64,000 bases of DNA from Stenogyne calaminthoides (lineage: Eukaryota > Streptophyta > Magnoliopsida > Lamiales > Lamiaceae), in NCBI GenBank assembly GCA_037126765.1, contig JBBCBC010000025.1, positions 15,308,175-15,372,174 on the forward strand, in the 5' to 3' direction. Below the pieces are notes generated by a model. That model ran no database searches, was not told where the DNA came from, and worked only from the letters and a program-made list of their open reading frames with translations. Shown one piece after another: positions 1 to 12,428 of this stretch (position 1 is its first letter; every line of letters starts with the position of its first letter). The translations under genes were made by a program, and so were the position numbers.

Positions 1-522
1 CCTAAAAGCATAATTCATAAAAATATTCAATTGGAACCAATCCATTTGAATTTACATCAAATACTATCCATTCTTAAGAGGTTCTTAATCAAAAGCAACT
101 TGTTTCATTAAAAAGGAAGAAGAAGCTCTTGATGTTCAAAGTTAAAAGCGATTATAAACATAGGGCCAACCATTCCGTACTTTGTTTTTTTTTTTGATTT
201 TCTTGAGAAACTAGAAGAATAGTTACCAAATCAACTAACTAATCCTCTCTAGGGTTCGATAAGATAGTTATCGATCCAAGCTTAGAAAAGTTGCTCAGAT
301 CTCTGATAAACTCAGGCTCAGTTGGGATAATCTGAAGCTTTTGAAAGCAACTTATGATCATTTTCTCAGTAGGCTTTGACTCAGGGCGATCATTGCTTCT
401 CAGGGCCAAATCATCAGGACAACCTGACCCATTTGACCTCAGTGAAGGAAAAGTTTTAAAAATCATTGAACATGTGTATTCCCCCCATACACGTGTGAGA
501 CTCGTTAGCACCGGGACCAACA
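1..522 (+). mobile_element. Partial LTR of the element A (Sirevirus-like) family, opposite orientation
   Basis: The stretch is the reverse complement of the left part of the LTRs at 1072-3086 and 13587-15598, running up to the conserved terminus CCGGGACCAACA at 511-522. It is clearly diverged from them, so it is an older or different subfamily copy. Coding orientation would be plus. The rest of the LTR and any internal region lie outside the window, so solo LTR and full element cannot be told apart. Immediately to the right, copia reverse-transcriptase sequence resumes. Confidence 0.85.
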
Positions 523-708
523 CTTTAGATAATGAAGGAGGCGCTTCATAGAATGCCAATGATGATTGATCAGCTAAGACATGAATTGAGCTAGACGGTT
601 TACAGTGAAGGCAATGTCGGGCTTGGTAAGTGTAAGATATTGTAAATCGCCTATGGCTCTATGGTACTCAATTGGATCAAATGGAGTGGATGGCTCCTTT
701 GACGGACG
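523..708 (-). pseudogene. Copia reverse transcriptase fragment (old host element C, downstream part)
   Basis: Read on the minus strand, this encodes the late RT region with the motifs GDLQYLTLTKPDIAF and VNRLAQFM, followed after a stop codon by HHWHSMKRLLHYLK. It is the direct continuation of the RT fragment that ends at 24057. The codons for FDR and PSKEP become contiguous when element B (709-24056) is removed. The left end is cut by the LTR ending at 522. It is a decayed remnant with an internal stop. Confidence 0.85.
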
Positions 709-1071
709 TGTTGGGAAATTAGGGGTGCCCGGATCTATTAGAGTTAAATTTAAATACATATTTAAATTAATCAATTAATTACTAACATGAATTAATCCTA
801 AACCAATTCAACATAATAATTAATAAGCAAATAAACATCATGCGTACACGTATTTCACGTAAAACCTAAGCATGCGGAATCTAGGAATTAAGTAAATACT
901 AACCTATCGTAGAGACAACTGCTGAGATGATGGATCAACCCAAAGAACCTTCTCAAATATGTCCCATTTCCGCGAACGTAATCCGGTGGGAGGATTATCA
1001 ACGAACGATTTTAATCTTAAAAAGAGAAAATAAAATATTTGGCCACCACCTTTGTGGATTTCTAATTTTTC
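709..1071 (-). repeat. Element B 3' LTR, distal part
   Basis: Matches 22352-22715, the end of the other LTR of element B, almost base for base. It stops at the TTTTC target site (1067-1071) of element A; the remainder of the LTR resumes at 15599. Confidence 0.93.
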
Positions 1072-3086
1072 AGGGTCCCGGTGCAAACAAGTCTTACACG
1101 TGTATGGGGGGGGGAATACACGTGTTCAGTGTTTTTAAAACTTTTTCTTCTTCGAGGTCGAGGGTCGATAATCCTCAAGATTAGGTTCTCGAGAAGCACA
1201 GATCGCTTCCGAGTCAAAAATCTCGAGACAAAGATCCCGAGTCGCTTTCGATACCTCGAGATAATCCCAACCGAGTCCCCGAAAGTGTCGAGATCCCGAG
1301 TTGCTTGGATCGATAACTAACTTATCGAACCCTCGTAAGAGTACGCTCGGTTTGGTAACTATCTCGTTCTAGCTACTCACCGTCTTGAATGGTTGGCCCT
1401 TAGTTTATACTGCGTTTTTAAGCTTTGTTTGAAAAACCTTCCCGAATGGAGTTAGTGATTAAGCCGTGATTCAATTACATGCAACTTCAAAGGATTGATT
1501 CCAACCAATATCGCGAAAAGTATGCTTTCAAAATCAAGTCAATGTAATAAAGCCGAAGCACATATATAAGGAAAGCAATAAACAACACAACAATTATAGT
1601 GGTTCGGAGACTCAAGCTCCTACATCCACTCTCTCTAATCCTCGAGAAATTCACTAATCACTTCGAGCTTTACGACTACCTCGCGAGTTTACTTACTCAA
1701 TTCGCCCCGAAGTTTTCTCGACTACTCCACGTAGTTTACTTTACTCAACCCGACCTTGAGCTTTTCTCGACCTCCTCCGTAGTTTACTTACTCAAACACA
1801 AACAAGCTTTCGACTACCCCTCAGAGCTTACTAACTTCTCCTCTAGAGTTTTCTCGACTACTCCGCGTAGTTTACTAACTCTTTACAACTCTTCTCACCA
1901 ACAAACACACTCCAACTACCTTCTCAAGGGTTTGGGGTTTCTCGGTTGGTTTCCAACTAGGATGAGATATCCTTTTCAATGAAGCACAATGCAAAGGGTT
2001 AGGATATCTCGACTAAGCTTTGGATAAATCTTATCAAGCTAGGCTTAGTTTAGTGAGCTCTCTTCAATATAGAAGCACTTGGGAAATTCTAAGTTTTTCG
2101 AGTGCTTTAACTTTTGCGAGAATAAGTTTGAGCTCTTGAGTTGCGTATAAATTTCCCGTAACCTTACAATGTAGAGGGTCACCAGTATTTATAGGCATAC
2201 ACCAAGGTCACTCATGAAAACTATCCGTTGGAGAGATAGCTTCGTGATTTTCCTCTAAAGGTGTGTGAGGAACGGCTATATTTAGGGTTTGAAACTCCCT
2301 AACACGTTTTAGGCAATAGCCTTTCATGTAGCCGGTCTTCACTTTTTGCAGTCTGGAACTTTTGTACATCTGACATCTTTTTTTCAAAGGACTGTCATCA
2401 CTATCGATGTCGGTATGGCACAAATGTTGTCTTCTTTTTTTGACTTTTGTCTCCAGTTAAAGGTAGACACCTTCAACGGCTCTTTTGGTTACAAACTCTG
2501 AGTTTGATATAACCTTAACAACACTTCTGACTTAGTTCCCTTTGTCTGCATGGGAATGTCTTGGGCAATATCTATTTTCTAAGAATCACGATCTTCTCGA
2601 TTGCATCCTTCGAGATAGATATATTTTTAGGTGCCTTGGAACATTCAGGTTTATACTGAGCATTCAGTACATTACTAAGTCTTCAGTAATTACTGTGCCT
2701 TCAGTATTCTTGATCTTGATCTTGATCTTGCCTCTTGAGTCTTCTTCTCGAGTCGTCGGGTTTTCCGAAGTCTTTAGAGAGTCTTCTGAGATATACTGAC
2801 TGATACACTGAATCTTCACGTGAGTCTTCGCCTCGCCTTTATCGAAGTTTTGTAACCTTCGGTTTCATATGAAACTTCAGTTTCTTCATAAACATACTGA
2901 GTTCTTCAGAGTCTTCAGAATCTATCCTGAACTATATCTGCTGACTATACATTTTGCAGATAACATCCTGAATACTCTAAAACTGGATCCTGACTCAACT
3001 TATCAAGATCATTCTGAACATGTCATACTCAGGGGTTTTGGGATCTAATCAAAATCATATACCTTTATTAAATTCATCTCCCAACA
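1072..3086 (-). repeat. Element A 3' LTR
   Basis: Long direct repeat with 13587-15598. The outer terminus is slightly damaged: where the other copy has TGTTGGTCCC, this copy begins AGGGTCCC. It contains several copies of a motif related to GACTACTCCGCGTAGTTTAC at 1660-1880. The inner end is CTCCCAACA at 3078-3086. Confidence 0.93.
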
Positions 3087-3568
3087 ATTTCCCCCTTTTT
3101 GATGATGCCAAAACCTATCTTGTTACAAACATATAACCTATACTCAGGTTTCAGTTTATTCTATTTCAAGATTGGTTATGTCTCCCAACAATTTCCTGAA
3201 ACAGAGAATCTCTCAATAATGTCAGAGAGTCTCCCAACAATTAATAATTTCTTCAGTAATGAATCTTTCTTAAATAGTTCATCACCAAATACTTAATCAA
3301 TTTCCCTCATCTTCAAACAATTTCCCCCATATTCAGACAATCAGTTCAGAGACATTCATTCAGCATATCAAATATAAAAGACATGTAAATAAGATAATGA
3401 GATATTATCTTTTGAGCATAATGATAAATCTTCATTGATGATTGGTTTGAGTTACAGATTATAATGAGTTTATCAACAAAATCAAAAAGACAAAAATTTA
3501 AAGATTACAGAATCTTCTGAGTCTTCAGTCTCCAGTCTTCAGATTTTGGCTCTTCAGTCTTCTGCTCT
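3087..3568 (-). promoter_or_regulatory. Element A 3' untranslated region with repeated polypurine tracts
   Basis: On the minus strand the sequence next to the 3' LTR reads AAAAAGGGGGAAAT, a standard polypurine tract for plus-strand priming. Partial copies of the tract-LTR junction recur upstream at about 3181-3197, 3231-3245 and 3316-3330. Repeated tracts are a described feature of Sireviruses. No ORF is supported here. Confidence 0.75.
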
Positions 3569-6500
3569 TCAGTTTGCTTCCACTTCAACTTCATCAGCGG
3601 GCACCTCCAGGTCGAACATTCCTAAAAATCTCTTCTTTAGCTCATTTCTCTCCTTGATGATGTCCGGACTGTTTCCTGTCAAACCCAGCTGACCAGCATA
3701 CTGAGCAATTTCTTGAGTAATGGCCTTCTCATTCACCAAGCCATTACCAAGTCTTGGAGGAGGATAGGAATATGGACCAGGGGCTACTATCTGTACCTCT
3801 CCTTCATCCGCAAGTTTAATCCAGCTCTGTAGATACTTTGGATAGAAGGTTAGGAGATATTCAATGAATGCTTCATTCTAATCTGAGCTTTCCCCTCTCC
3901 ACTCCCAGAGAACATCATAATAGAACCAGAAGGTTCTCTTGACCTCTTCCCACATATCGTTGAGTTTAATAGGCATCCATTTATCAACGTGGGGCCACTT
4001 AAGTGCTTTTGATGTCCCTTTCCTCTTGCTCGCAAACTTCTTGAATTCACTCCTTCGCTTCTGCTCTTCGTCTATCTTCTTTCTGATCACAGACGCGCCT
4101 GAGACCGAAGCAGCAGCTTTCTTAGCTTGTTCTATCTGGAGTGTCTTCAGAGTATCTCTCGTGTTGAAGACTTTCTTCTGAGGTTGAGACTCAAATTCTT
4201 CCGTTTCTTCATCATCCAGAATCAGCTTTCTCTGGATTGGCTTAGAAGCCTTCGCACGCTTGCTTTAAGGTTGAACAACGCCCAAGGCTTTCCTCTTCAT
4301 AGGCATTTCAGCAGCAGTCTGGCTTGTTCCAACCTTTGCTCTAGCACTCAGTTTCTCTCTTGCAACATCAAGCATGGTTTGCTCAGAAACTCGAGTGTAG
4401 ATAGGCTTCTCTACCTGAGTGAACTTCAGCTTGTCAGTAGCTTCAACTTCTTTTAAGGCTTTGGATAGATTATATATTTCAACATCTTTCTGAGCCTTCT
4501 TCTCCAACGTACGTTCCAATAATTTCCCGAAGTCTTCACCTTCCTTTTCCCCCTTCTTGCAATCAATTTGGAAGAAGTCCGGAGAGTGCTGTGTCCATGT
4601 GATATTGCTCTTTGCTCACACAACGAACCTCCCCTGCTATCTGATTTTGTTCGTCTTCCAGCCTCCTGAGATGGTTCTTGGCCATAGAAAATTCTTCAGA
4701 TAAATGGGCAAACTGGCCAGAGAAAGCTTCTTAAACATCTCTGTCATCTTAGTCATGAGCATTGAGCTCATTTCCTCAACAACAGATTTTATCATCACTT
4801 CATTCCTCTCTCGCCAATTTCACCTCTAGAAATGCAATTGACTCGGTGCTTCGTTTCATTTCAAAGATCGAGCTCGGCCTTGACTCCCCCAAATTTTGTA
4901 TTCAAATATCTTCCATGGAGGTCATTTGTGAGGTCGAGTGTTTTGGATTAGCACCACTCTCCTCAAGAGTGACTAAGACTTTCCATCTTCTCGAGCTTGA
5001 TTGACCAATGTTTCTTCCATCCGAGCAATCTTGTTCATCATTGGCTCAACCTTCTCAAGTTTCTCCATCAAGGAGTGAGGTCGATCTCGAACCTTTGTCT
5101 TCTCCTCTGTCTTTGTTTGATCATCCTGAGCTTGACCATCCCGAGCTCCATCTCCAACCGAGGAGTGCTAGCTTTTCACCGAGGTTGACCAATTTCAAAG
5201 TTGATCGACAATGAAGTCTCCTTTTCCATCTCGAGATCGATCCTCAAATCTCTCCCCGTTGGTCCCCATCTCCATCTTAAGATTTGTCTCCTTTGCTAGG
5301 GTACCAACTTCATCGCTTTCCTCTCGGCTAACTCCCTCTCGAACCACTCATCAAAATCGAGTTTTTCATCCTGAGCTTTGTCCTCCGAACCCCCGAGAAG
5401 TCGGCCGAAAAAAGCTGTCCTCTTCCACCGTCTTCCCTCCTAATCTGTGATATCAAGCATCTCGGGAAGAGTCCGATTGAGGATGAACACAGTTGTTCCT
5501 TAATCCCCGAAGAAGACATCTTGCAGATCGGGGTATGAGCCGAGCTCGGGGTAGCGATCAAGAATGAATCGTTCCCCCTTGCTCCTCCACTCATTTTCTT
5601 CAAATTTCGCCCTTCTTCCATCTCGGGCTCTCTGGTTCAAATGAAGCATCACCGAGGATCAAGTAGTAGATCACTTTCAGAGCTCATCAAGAATATTCTC
5701 CCCGAGTCTCAAAGCAGCCTCCGATTGTTGAATACCAGTCCTCGGTTTATCCCGAGTAGGTTAAAGGGCCCGAGATGGCATATCCTCAGATTGGCTTTGA
5801 GTTGGCTCTTCTACTGTCTGAGCCGACACTTCTTTGGTAGGAATCTCTGAGGCCTGAGTTCCTTTGAAAATTTCCTGAGAAATTTTGTCTGAACTTAGAG
5901 ATGTCTCAAGCACCTCAGAGAAGACCTGCTCCTCAGTCTGTTCTTGTGCCTTAGAGATAACCTGAGCCAAAACTTGCAATGACAAATTCTGAGCGGTTTG
6001 GCCCTCAGGTTGAATCTCTTCCGATTCACTGCCATCTTCATCGGTGAGAACCACCAATCTTCTGCATTTTGGGGCAAGGTTCTTCTGCTTCATCATTTTT
6101 GCACCTGCTCCATCTTTGCCTCCAACAAAACCTTCCCACTGGTTTGTTGAGTTTCTTCAGCAACAACAACTTTTGGTGATTCTACTTTCTTTTCTCTCTT
6201 CCCCCTGATGGCCTGCTTCTTCACAGCAATGGGCTTGAAGAGAATTTTGGACTTAGGGAATGGAGTCGAATTGGCGAAGATATCCTCCTCCTCTCTGCAC
6301 ATCTCCAAAATATAAGCTATTTTGGTTGCATGGTGGATCTTGCCTTTTATTGAGATCGCCCACAACCTTCTTCAAAACTTTGGTCTCGCTTTCACTCACC
6401 GTCTCAATCAAAAATTTCAGCCATTGAAGTCGGTGGTGGGTGAGGCCTCTATCGCCGCCATCAATCTGAGCTTGAATCGATCGCTCAAAACTCCCCAAGA

Positions 6501-7051
6501 AGACTCATGATGCTTTTGCTCACAATATCCATCAGAACACGATATTGTGGCTTCAAGTGCCTTTTATGCAGTGTCGCCTCAAATTTCACAGGATTCTCAG
6601 CAATCCTATCTAAGTATTCCTACTCTCTACCCGACATATACATCGCAGGATCCTCTCCTTTATCACAGAGCTCAAAAACATCATTTAAAATTTTTGGAAC
6701 TATATACAAATCCCTCTCAAAATCGACGTATTTGGATGACCGCTCTAAATATGATACAGTAATTTTAGAATGTAAACCATCCTCTTTATCTATCTCCAGA
6801 TTATAGATGAATTCGATTACCTCTTTCGCAAACTCCTGGTCTGGTCGGCTTGCGACTAGATGGGTGAGTTTAGCCAGTCGAATCATATGCAGAGCCTCCT
6901 CTTCTGGCTTTGAGTTGGTTGTACTGTCGAGTGAAACAACGAACTCGTACCATAGCTTGTTGGTTTCGGCTAATCTCTCGAACAAGGTTGGGGCCATTTT
7001 AGAGATTGATTGAAGAAATGAAGCTTTTAGGGTTTGGGAATTTCTGGGCAA
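3569..7051 (-). pseudogene. Element A extra 3' ORF of unknown function (env-like position), broken
   Basis: Between RNase H and the 3' LTR lies about 3.4 kb of formerly coding minus-strand sequence. The best start is near 6997 (MAPTLFERLAETNKLW) or the upstream in-frame Met at 7051. Open pieces follow at 6498-6253, 6365-6093, 6096-5761, 4519-4265 and 4090-3878, and the last reading frame ends with LEVPADEVEVEAN and a stop at 3569-3571. The N-terminal piece is helical and leucine-rich. The middle is Glu/Gln/Ser-rich with a DEDGSESEE acidic patch. The 3' part is charged, with likely coiled coil. I see no signal peptide or convincing membrane segment, and I do not recognise a domain. The position matches the env-like ORF of SIRE1-type elements, but an envelope function is not supported. 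Frame changes cluster in 4600-5770. Confidence 0.65.
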
Positions 7052-7660
7052 ATGGGATTTATTTGCAGAGGATTTGAGAACGAAGGGTTTGATAAAATTT
7101 AGGCTTGAATGGCTTATTGGGGTATATATAGCTTTGAGATCATGGGGAATCGCGTTGGTTAGGTGAAAAGCAATGGTTGAGATTAATCTCCGATTATTCG
7201 GGTATACGAACCGACGATCTCCGAAAAGTAAGCCACCAAAACATCCTCATTGGTCAAGAAATGTAACAGAGCATTAAATGACTGTTGACCTTCTTCGAAT
7301 TTAAAAACGATCCCGCCCAAAAAAAAACATTCCTCAGGTGTTTTGTATTTATTGCGAATGATTACTGAGTTTCACTTAAGCAATAAATGAGTCGCATGAG
7401 TCATTACTTCTTCAGACTAATTTTCCTCTATCAGTCTTCTTCGAAAATCGACCTTGATAAAATGTCGAGATAATATCTCGAAATCTTGAAAGGGTTCAAG
7501 ATAATTCGAAAGTAATCTTGACCTTGAAGAAATCTGAGTTTCTTGAGACTCGATTCAAGATTTCCATTTTATCCCGAGTTTCTCGGTAATTTCGAGAAAA
7601 CTTCATGCATCCGAAAACCTTCAATTTTTTGATTTTTTCTCTATACACCGATCTAACATC
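7052..7660. other. Non-coding spacer between RNase H and extra ORF of element A
   Basis: Internal element A sequence with no open frame of note. It could hold a splice acceptor or subgenomic promoter for the extra ORF, but no such signal can be asserted by eye. Confidence 0.4.
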
Positions 7661-7666
7661 CCTAAT

Positions 7667-9082
7667 TCAACCGAAAGTTCTCAAATCTTGATTCACCAAA
7701 GGTTTAGTCAAGATATCGACTCTCTGCTTATCGAGATGAATTTTCTCCATCCTTATGTCCTTCTTCTCCGACATGATCTCGATGAAGTGATGTCTGATAT
7801 CCACATGCTTGCATCTGGTGTGCAATACTGGATTTTGTGAAATAGCAATGACACTATTATTGTCACAAAATATTGGTACTTCATTGGCTACAATTTTATA
7901 ATCCCTTAATTGTTGTCTGAGCCAAAGAATCGAAAAGCACGCAGACTTCCTCGCAGCCATGTATTCAAACTTTCAAGAAGATCTTGGTTGCTATTGAGGT
8001 CTGTTTCTTCGAAAACCAAGACATCAGCTTACTTCCTAGAAATTGACAAGTTCCTGTAGTGGACTTCCTGTCAATCCTGCAACCTCCATAATCAGCATTT
8101 GAGTAACCAGGTTAATTCAAGGTTATCATCATCGGATACCATAATCCTCTATTCACTGTGCCCTTAAGATACTTCAGTATCTTTTTGGCAGCCTCCATGT
8201 GACTAGCCTTAGGATTAGCTTGGTATCTTGCACATATCCCAACATCAAATGTTATATTTGGCCTACTTGCTGTGAGATAGAGCAATGATCCAATGATTCC
8301 TCTATAATTAGTATGACTTACTGATTTGCCTTCAGAATCAGGATCCATCTTGTAGTTAGTATTCTTGGGAATCCTAACTGCATTGCAATTATGTACACCA
8401 TATTTGGCAATCAGATCTCTGGTGTACTTTGCCTGGTTGATGAATATTCCTTCCTTTGATTGTTTCACTTGAAGACCTAGAAAGAAATTCATCTCTCCCA
8501 TCATTGACATCTCAAACTTGCCTTTCATCAGTGTTGAAAACTTTTCACACAGCTGATGGTTTGGAGATCCAAAAATGATGTCATCAACATATATCTGAAC
8601 CAAAGAAGATATCTTCCCCATCTTCTATCCCTAACGAGTTCTATCAACAAATCCTTTGACAAAACCATGGTCATGAAGAAACCGAGAAAGAGTATCATAC
8701 CATGCTCGGGTGCTTGTTTGAGACCATACAAAGCTTTTTCCGAGCTCAGAAACTTGGTCATTCTGCTTGAAACCGGGAGGTTGTTCCACATAAACCTCTT
8801 CTTTAAGCACACCGCTCGTTAAAATGCACTTTTCACATCCATTTGATAGAATGTGAAACTCATGTGAGCGAAATATGCAAGAAACAATCCAATGGCTTCT
8901 AGTCTTGCAACAGTAAAGGTTTCATCATAATCCAAGCCTTCTTCTTGGGAATAACCTTGTGCAACTAGCCTTGCCTTGTTTCTTACAATGTTGTTGTTTT
9001 CATCTCTTTTATTCTTGAAAACCCACTTGGTTCCAATGACATTGTGCCTTTTCGGTCTATCTACTAGCTCCCCATACTTCAT
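7667..9082 (-). pseudogene. Element A reverse transcriptase and RNase H
   Basis: RT begins at 9082 with NVIGTKWVFKNKRDE and KARLVAQGYSQEEGLDYDETF, followed by the QMDVKSAF motif. A frame change follows at about 8819. KALYGLKQAPEH lies near 8720-8700, and the catalytic YVDD motif is in the 8621-8112 piece (IYVDDIIFGS). FEMSMMGEMNFFLGLQVKQ is characteristic of Sirevirus RT. RNase H follows at 7960-7667, with FCDNNSVIAISQNPVLH and the terminal KHVDIRHHFI motif. At least three frame changes separate the pieces, so no single polyprotein can be read. Confidence 0.9.
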
Positions 9083-9715
9083 TCCTTTAGAATTGATTCA
9101 CTTTCGTCTTGCATAGCAAGAATCCAATGAGAATCTTGTAAAACTTCACCAATCTCAAGAGCTCTTTCTCTGATAGGAAGCAGCAGAATAGTGCACTCTC
9201 ACCATGGAACCTTCTTGTTTTAACACCTTCAGTTAGATCACCCACAATCTGACTTGTAGGATGACTATCTAACCATTTCCTTCTTGATGTTCCCCTTCAA
9301 TAATATCCTCAACATTTGAAATGTTAGGTTTAGTTAATTCAGTAAACTCAGGGAACAACAGAAAAGGAGAAAGGGAATCATCTTCCTCAGGGGAAATTCT
9401 ATTCAGAACATTGTCAGAGACATTTGTTCCCCTTTGGTTGATAGATTCAGAATTTGCCTCAGCTGTGACCACATCTTCATTGGCATCACATACCTGAGTC
9501 TGAACTGGTGTCTGTTCAGATTGGTCACCTTTGGAGTGTTGGTTTTCCTGAGTCTCACCATCCTGAGTTCCATCCTGAACTTCTTTATCTGAGTCTGAGT
9601 CACTCCAATCATAGATAGTGACTGACTTCTTCTTTTCAGGTTCAGTGGATGATTTATCTTTCTGTTTCAGGCTTAATCTGGTGATCCTCTTAGTCAGTTC
9701 ATCTGCATCATGTTC
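9083..9715 (-). pseudogene. Element A integrase-RT linker
   Basis: Low-complexity, Glu/Gln/Asn/Ser-rich reading frames at 9612-9403 and 9472-9269 lie between the integrase C-terminus and RT. This is the usual place of the variable linker in copia pol. Frame is lost more than once. Confidence 0.6.
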
Positions 9716-10662
9716 CTATTTCTTCTGAACACAAATAGATTCATCAAAAACAACATGAGGTGTTTCCTCCACAATAAGAGTCCTACAGTTGTAAACTCTG
9801 AAAGCTTTACTGACTTCAGAATATCCTAAGAATATTCCTTCATCAGCTTTACTATCAAATGTTTTCAACTGATCTTTACCATTATTGTGTATGAAACACT
9901 TGCAACCAAACACAGGCTTCCTTTCATTCCAAAGCTCATAGGGTGTTTTGCCTTGACTCTTGGTCAACATGGATCTGCTTCGAGAGTAGCATGCAAAGGT
10001 TGACAACTTCAAATTTCAAAATCTTTTAGGAATATCGACAAATTATCATTGTCCTTGCAGCTTCTTTAAGAGTCATGTTCTTCTTTCAGCAACACCATTT
10101 TGTTGAGGGGTCCTTGCATCTGATGTTTCGTGTGAAATTCCATTTGCTTTGCACAATAATCGATATGATATGATTTATAAATTAAGTTCCTTTGTCGATC
10201 GATTTTGACCACACTCGATTTTTTCTCAATCTTGAGCCTTTTCAAGAATTTCGCAAATTTTAGTCCGAGTCTCTTTCTTCTTGAAAAGAATATGACCCAA
10301 GTATATCTTGAGTAGTCATCAACTACTACCAATGTGTATTTCCCGCCATTAGTGCTTATCGTGTTATAGGACCAAAAAGATCCATATCAAAGAATCGAAG
10401 TATTCTCACAAGAGAAACATCTACTTTGCTTTTAAATGATGCTTTTATTTGTTTTCCTTTTCTAGCATGCATCACAAATATGTTCCTTATTGAACACTTC
10501 ATTAAGCAACCCTCTCACAAGAGCTAATCTTGCAAGCTTGTTCGTGGTTTTGAAATTTAGGTGATTCATTCTTTTATGCCATAACCAATCGGGTATCTGG
10601 GAACTTTTAGCAACTAAACATGTATCTTTAGGAGTTGAACTCCAAATCGAGAAGATACACAT
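9716..10662 (-). pseudogene. Element A integrase
   Basis: The zinc-binding pre-integrase region is at 10662-10462 (LWHKRMNHLNFKTTNKLA, ending HICDAC). Part of the catalytic core is at 10332-10066 (VVVDDYSRYTWVIFF), and the C-terminal part is at 10012-9716 (GKTPYELWNERKP, FLGYSEVSKAFRVYN). The segments are in different frames. The DDYSRYTW motif supplies one of the catalytic aspartates. This domain inserts the DNA copy into the host genome. Confidence 0.85.
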
Positions 10663-11186
10663 TCCCTTTTCTTGTACCCGGTCAAGAATACTTTACGTGA
10701 TGTATCATCTTTCACAAAACATAAGTTCTTAGAAACTCAACATTAAAACCCTTATCACGAAATTGGCTAATTGAAAGCAAGTTATGCTTCAATCCGGATA
10801 CATATGAAACACCATGGATATGAATCGAGTCAATTTCCAAAGTTCCATATCCTTGATCCGTCCCCTTGAGTTATCTCCAAAAGTGATCTGTGGGCCTCTT
10901 TGTTCAACATAGTCACGAGTATCTTCTTGTATCCTGTCGTATGTCTTGAACATCCACCGTCAAGATACCATATATCGAGCTTTTTTCATCTCTGCTCATC
11001 GCCATGTGATCTTTAGTCGGTTCGAGGCCCTTGTTTTCCTCCCCGAAAAACAGATCAATTCTTAGGTACCCGGTTTGTGTAGGGTCCTACAAGGTTAGAT
11101 GTACCTTTCGAATCCAAATCATTCGACAACTCTAATCACTTTAGAGTGGTTAATTTGTCTTCCATAAACATCAACATACACATCTA
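10663..11186 (-). pseudogene. Element A protease-region remnant, no clean frame
   Basis: This lies where the aspartic protease should be, between gag and integrase. No intact D-[ST]-G frame is open, and only short scrambled coding stretches can be read. It is assigned by position only. Confidence 0.4.
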
Positions 11187-12410
11187 CTACTCGGGTGCCT
11201 TAGCAGTCTTCTGTGTATGTGTGCTCGCTTTATCATGAACATGGGCTTTTGAATTCTTCTTTGGTTCAGGCCTTCTGTTCAGATGCTTTGGCTTTTGTGC
11301 AGCCGGTCTAAATCTTTGATGACTTGGGTTTAGATAACCTTTACCCTTAGGCAAGTGGGGGTTCAGTTGTATGCAGACCGAAATCTGGTCTTTCAAAGAT
11401 AATCGAGGACTTGGTTTCTTCGATTGAGAATGTCTCTCACGAAAGTGTTTCTCATCCGAGGATTCCTCTCGATGGTTCAATGTGGAGCCTTTCGTTTTGC
11501 ATTCTTAGCCCGAGGCTTTGAAGTACTTGCTCGAATCTTTCTAATCGATCGCTTCGGGTTTTCTAGCCTTCACCTGAGGTTTGGGCTTTCTAACATGATC
11601 ATTCAGTTTTAATGAGACCATAGGTCCTTTTCCCTTGTCTACAACCTTGGGCATTTCTTCAGTTTGAAGTGTGGGTGCCACTGGTTTTACAAAGATTGTC
11701 TTCTTGCTACTTGATGCAAAGATTCGAGATGACCTTGTGAGGTTCCCCTGGAATATATCCCAATCCGTTTTATAGTGGCGGATCTCTCGGTAACTCAATT
11801 TCATCTATTACATTAGATGCATTATTCAATAGAGTTAACTTCTTCTGTGCACTATCCTCACAGTTCTGTAGAGTTTCATGCTTCTCAAAGAGGTCATTGA
11901 ACTTAGTCCTGATTAGTTGAATCTCTTCAGTGGATTTCTCTAGCTTTTCAGTTAGGGTCATTATCAACTTCTCTTTCTCTGAGAGTTGTACTTTCAGAAC
12001 ATCCAGTTCATCAGTAGCTCCCATTAATTGAGAAGTGATTTCAGATTGCTAGAGTCTTTCCATTTTAGATTTTCAAACTTTTCGGTTCCTTTATTCTCGC
12101 TCTTGAGTTTTATTTAGCGATCCTTGCAAAACAAAGATAGTCCTTCATTAGATTCTCAAAAGAATCCATCAGTCAAAATAGATCATTTTCGGTGGAACTT
12201 GAAAACTCTTGTGCTAGTGTAGGAGCAACAACAGAGAAAGAAGAGTTTACCTCCTCAATGGCCATCGATGGATGTCATCACTTTCACTGTCTGAGAATAT
12301 CAAATCTGAAGAGCTAGATCCCTCCTCGAGAATGTTCTTCTTCTCGCAACCATGGCCTTTTTGCTAGAGAACTTCTTGTCTCTTTTTAGCTTGCCTTTCT
12401 CTTCTCTCCT
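11187..12410 (-). pseudogene. Element A gag C-terminal coiled-coil and basic linker
   Basis: The piece at 12024-11770 has heptad-like leucines (LDVLKVQLSEKEKLIMTLTE) and predicts a coiled coil. Pieces at 11804-11541 and 11480-11187 are basic and Lys/Pro/His-rich (RKPKPQVKARKPEAID; AQKPKHLNRRPEPKK). A coiled-coil extension after the zinc knuckle is typical of Sirevirus gag proteins, which form the virus-like particle. The frame changes between pieces. Confidence 0.7.
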
Positions 12411-12428
12411 TAGCACTCAAATCGACAA

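Noticed and set aside
3569..7051. Viral envelope gene
   Set aside because: Position is env-like, but no signal peptide, membrane anchor or recognisable envelope motif was found.
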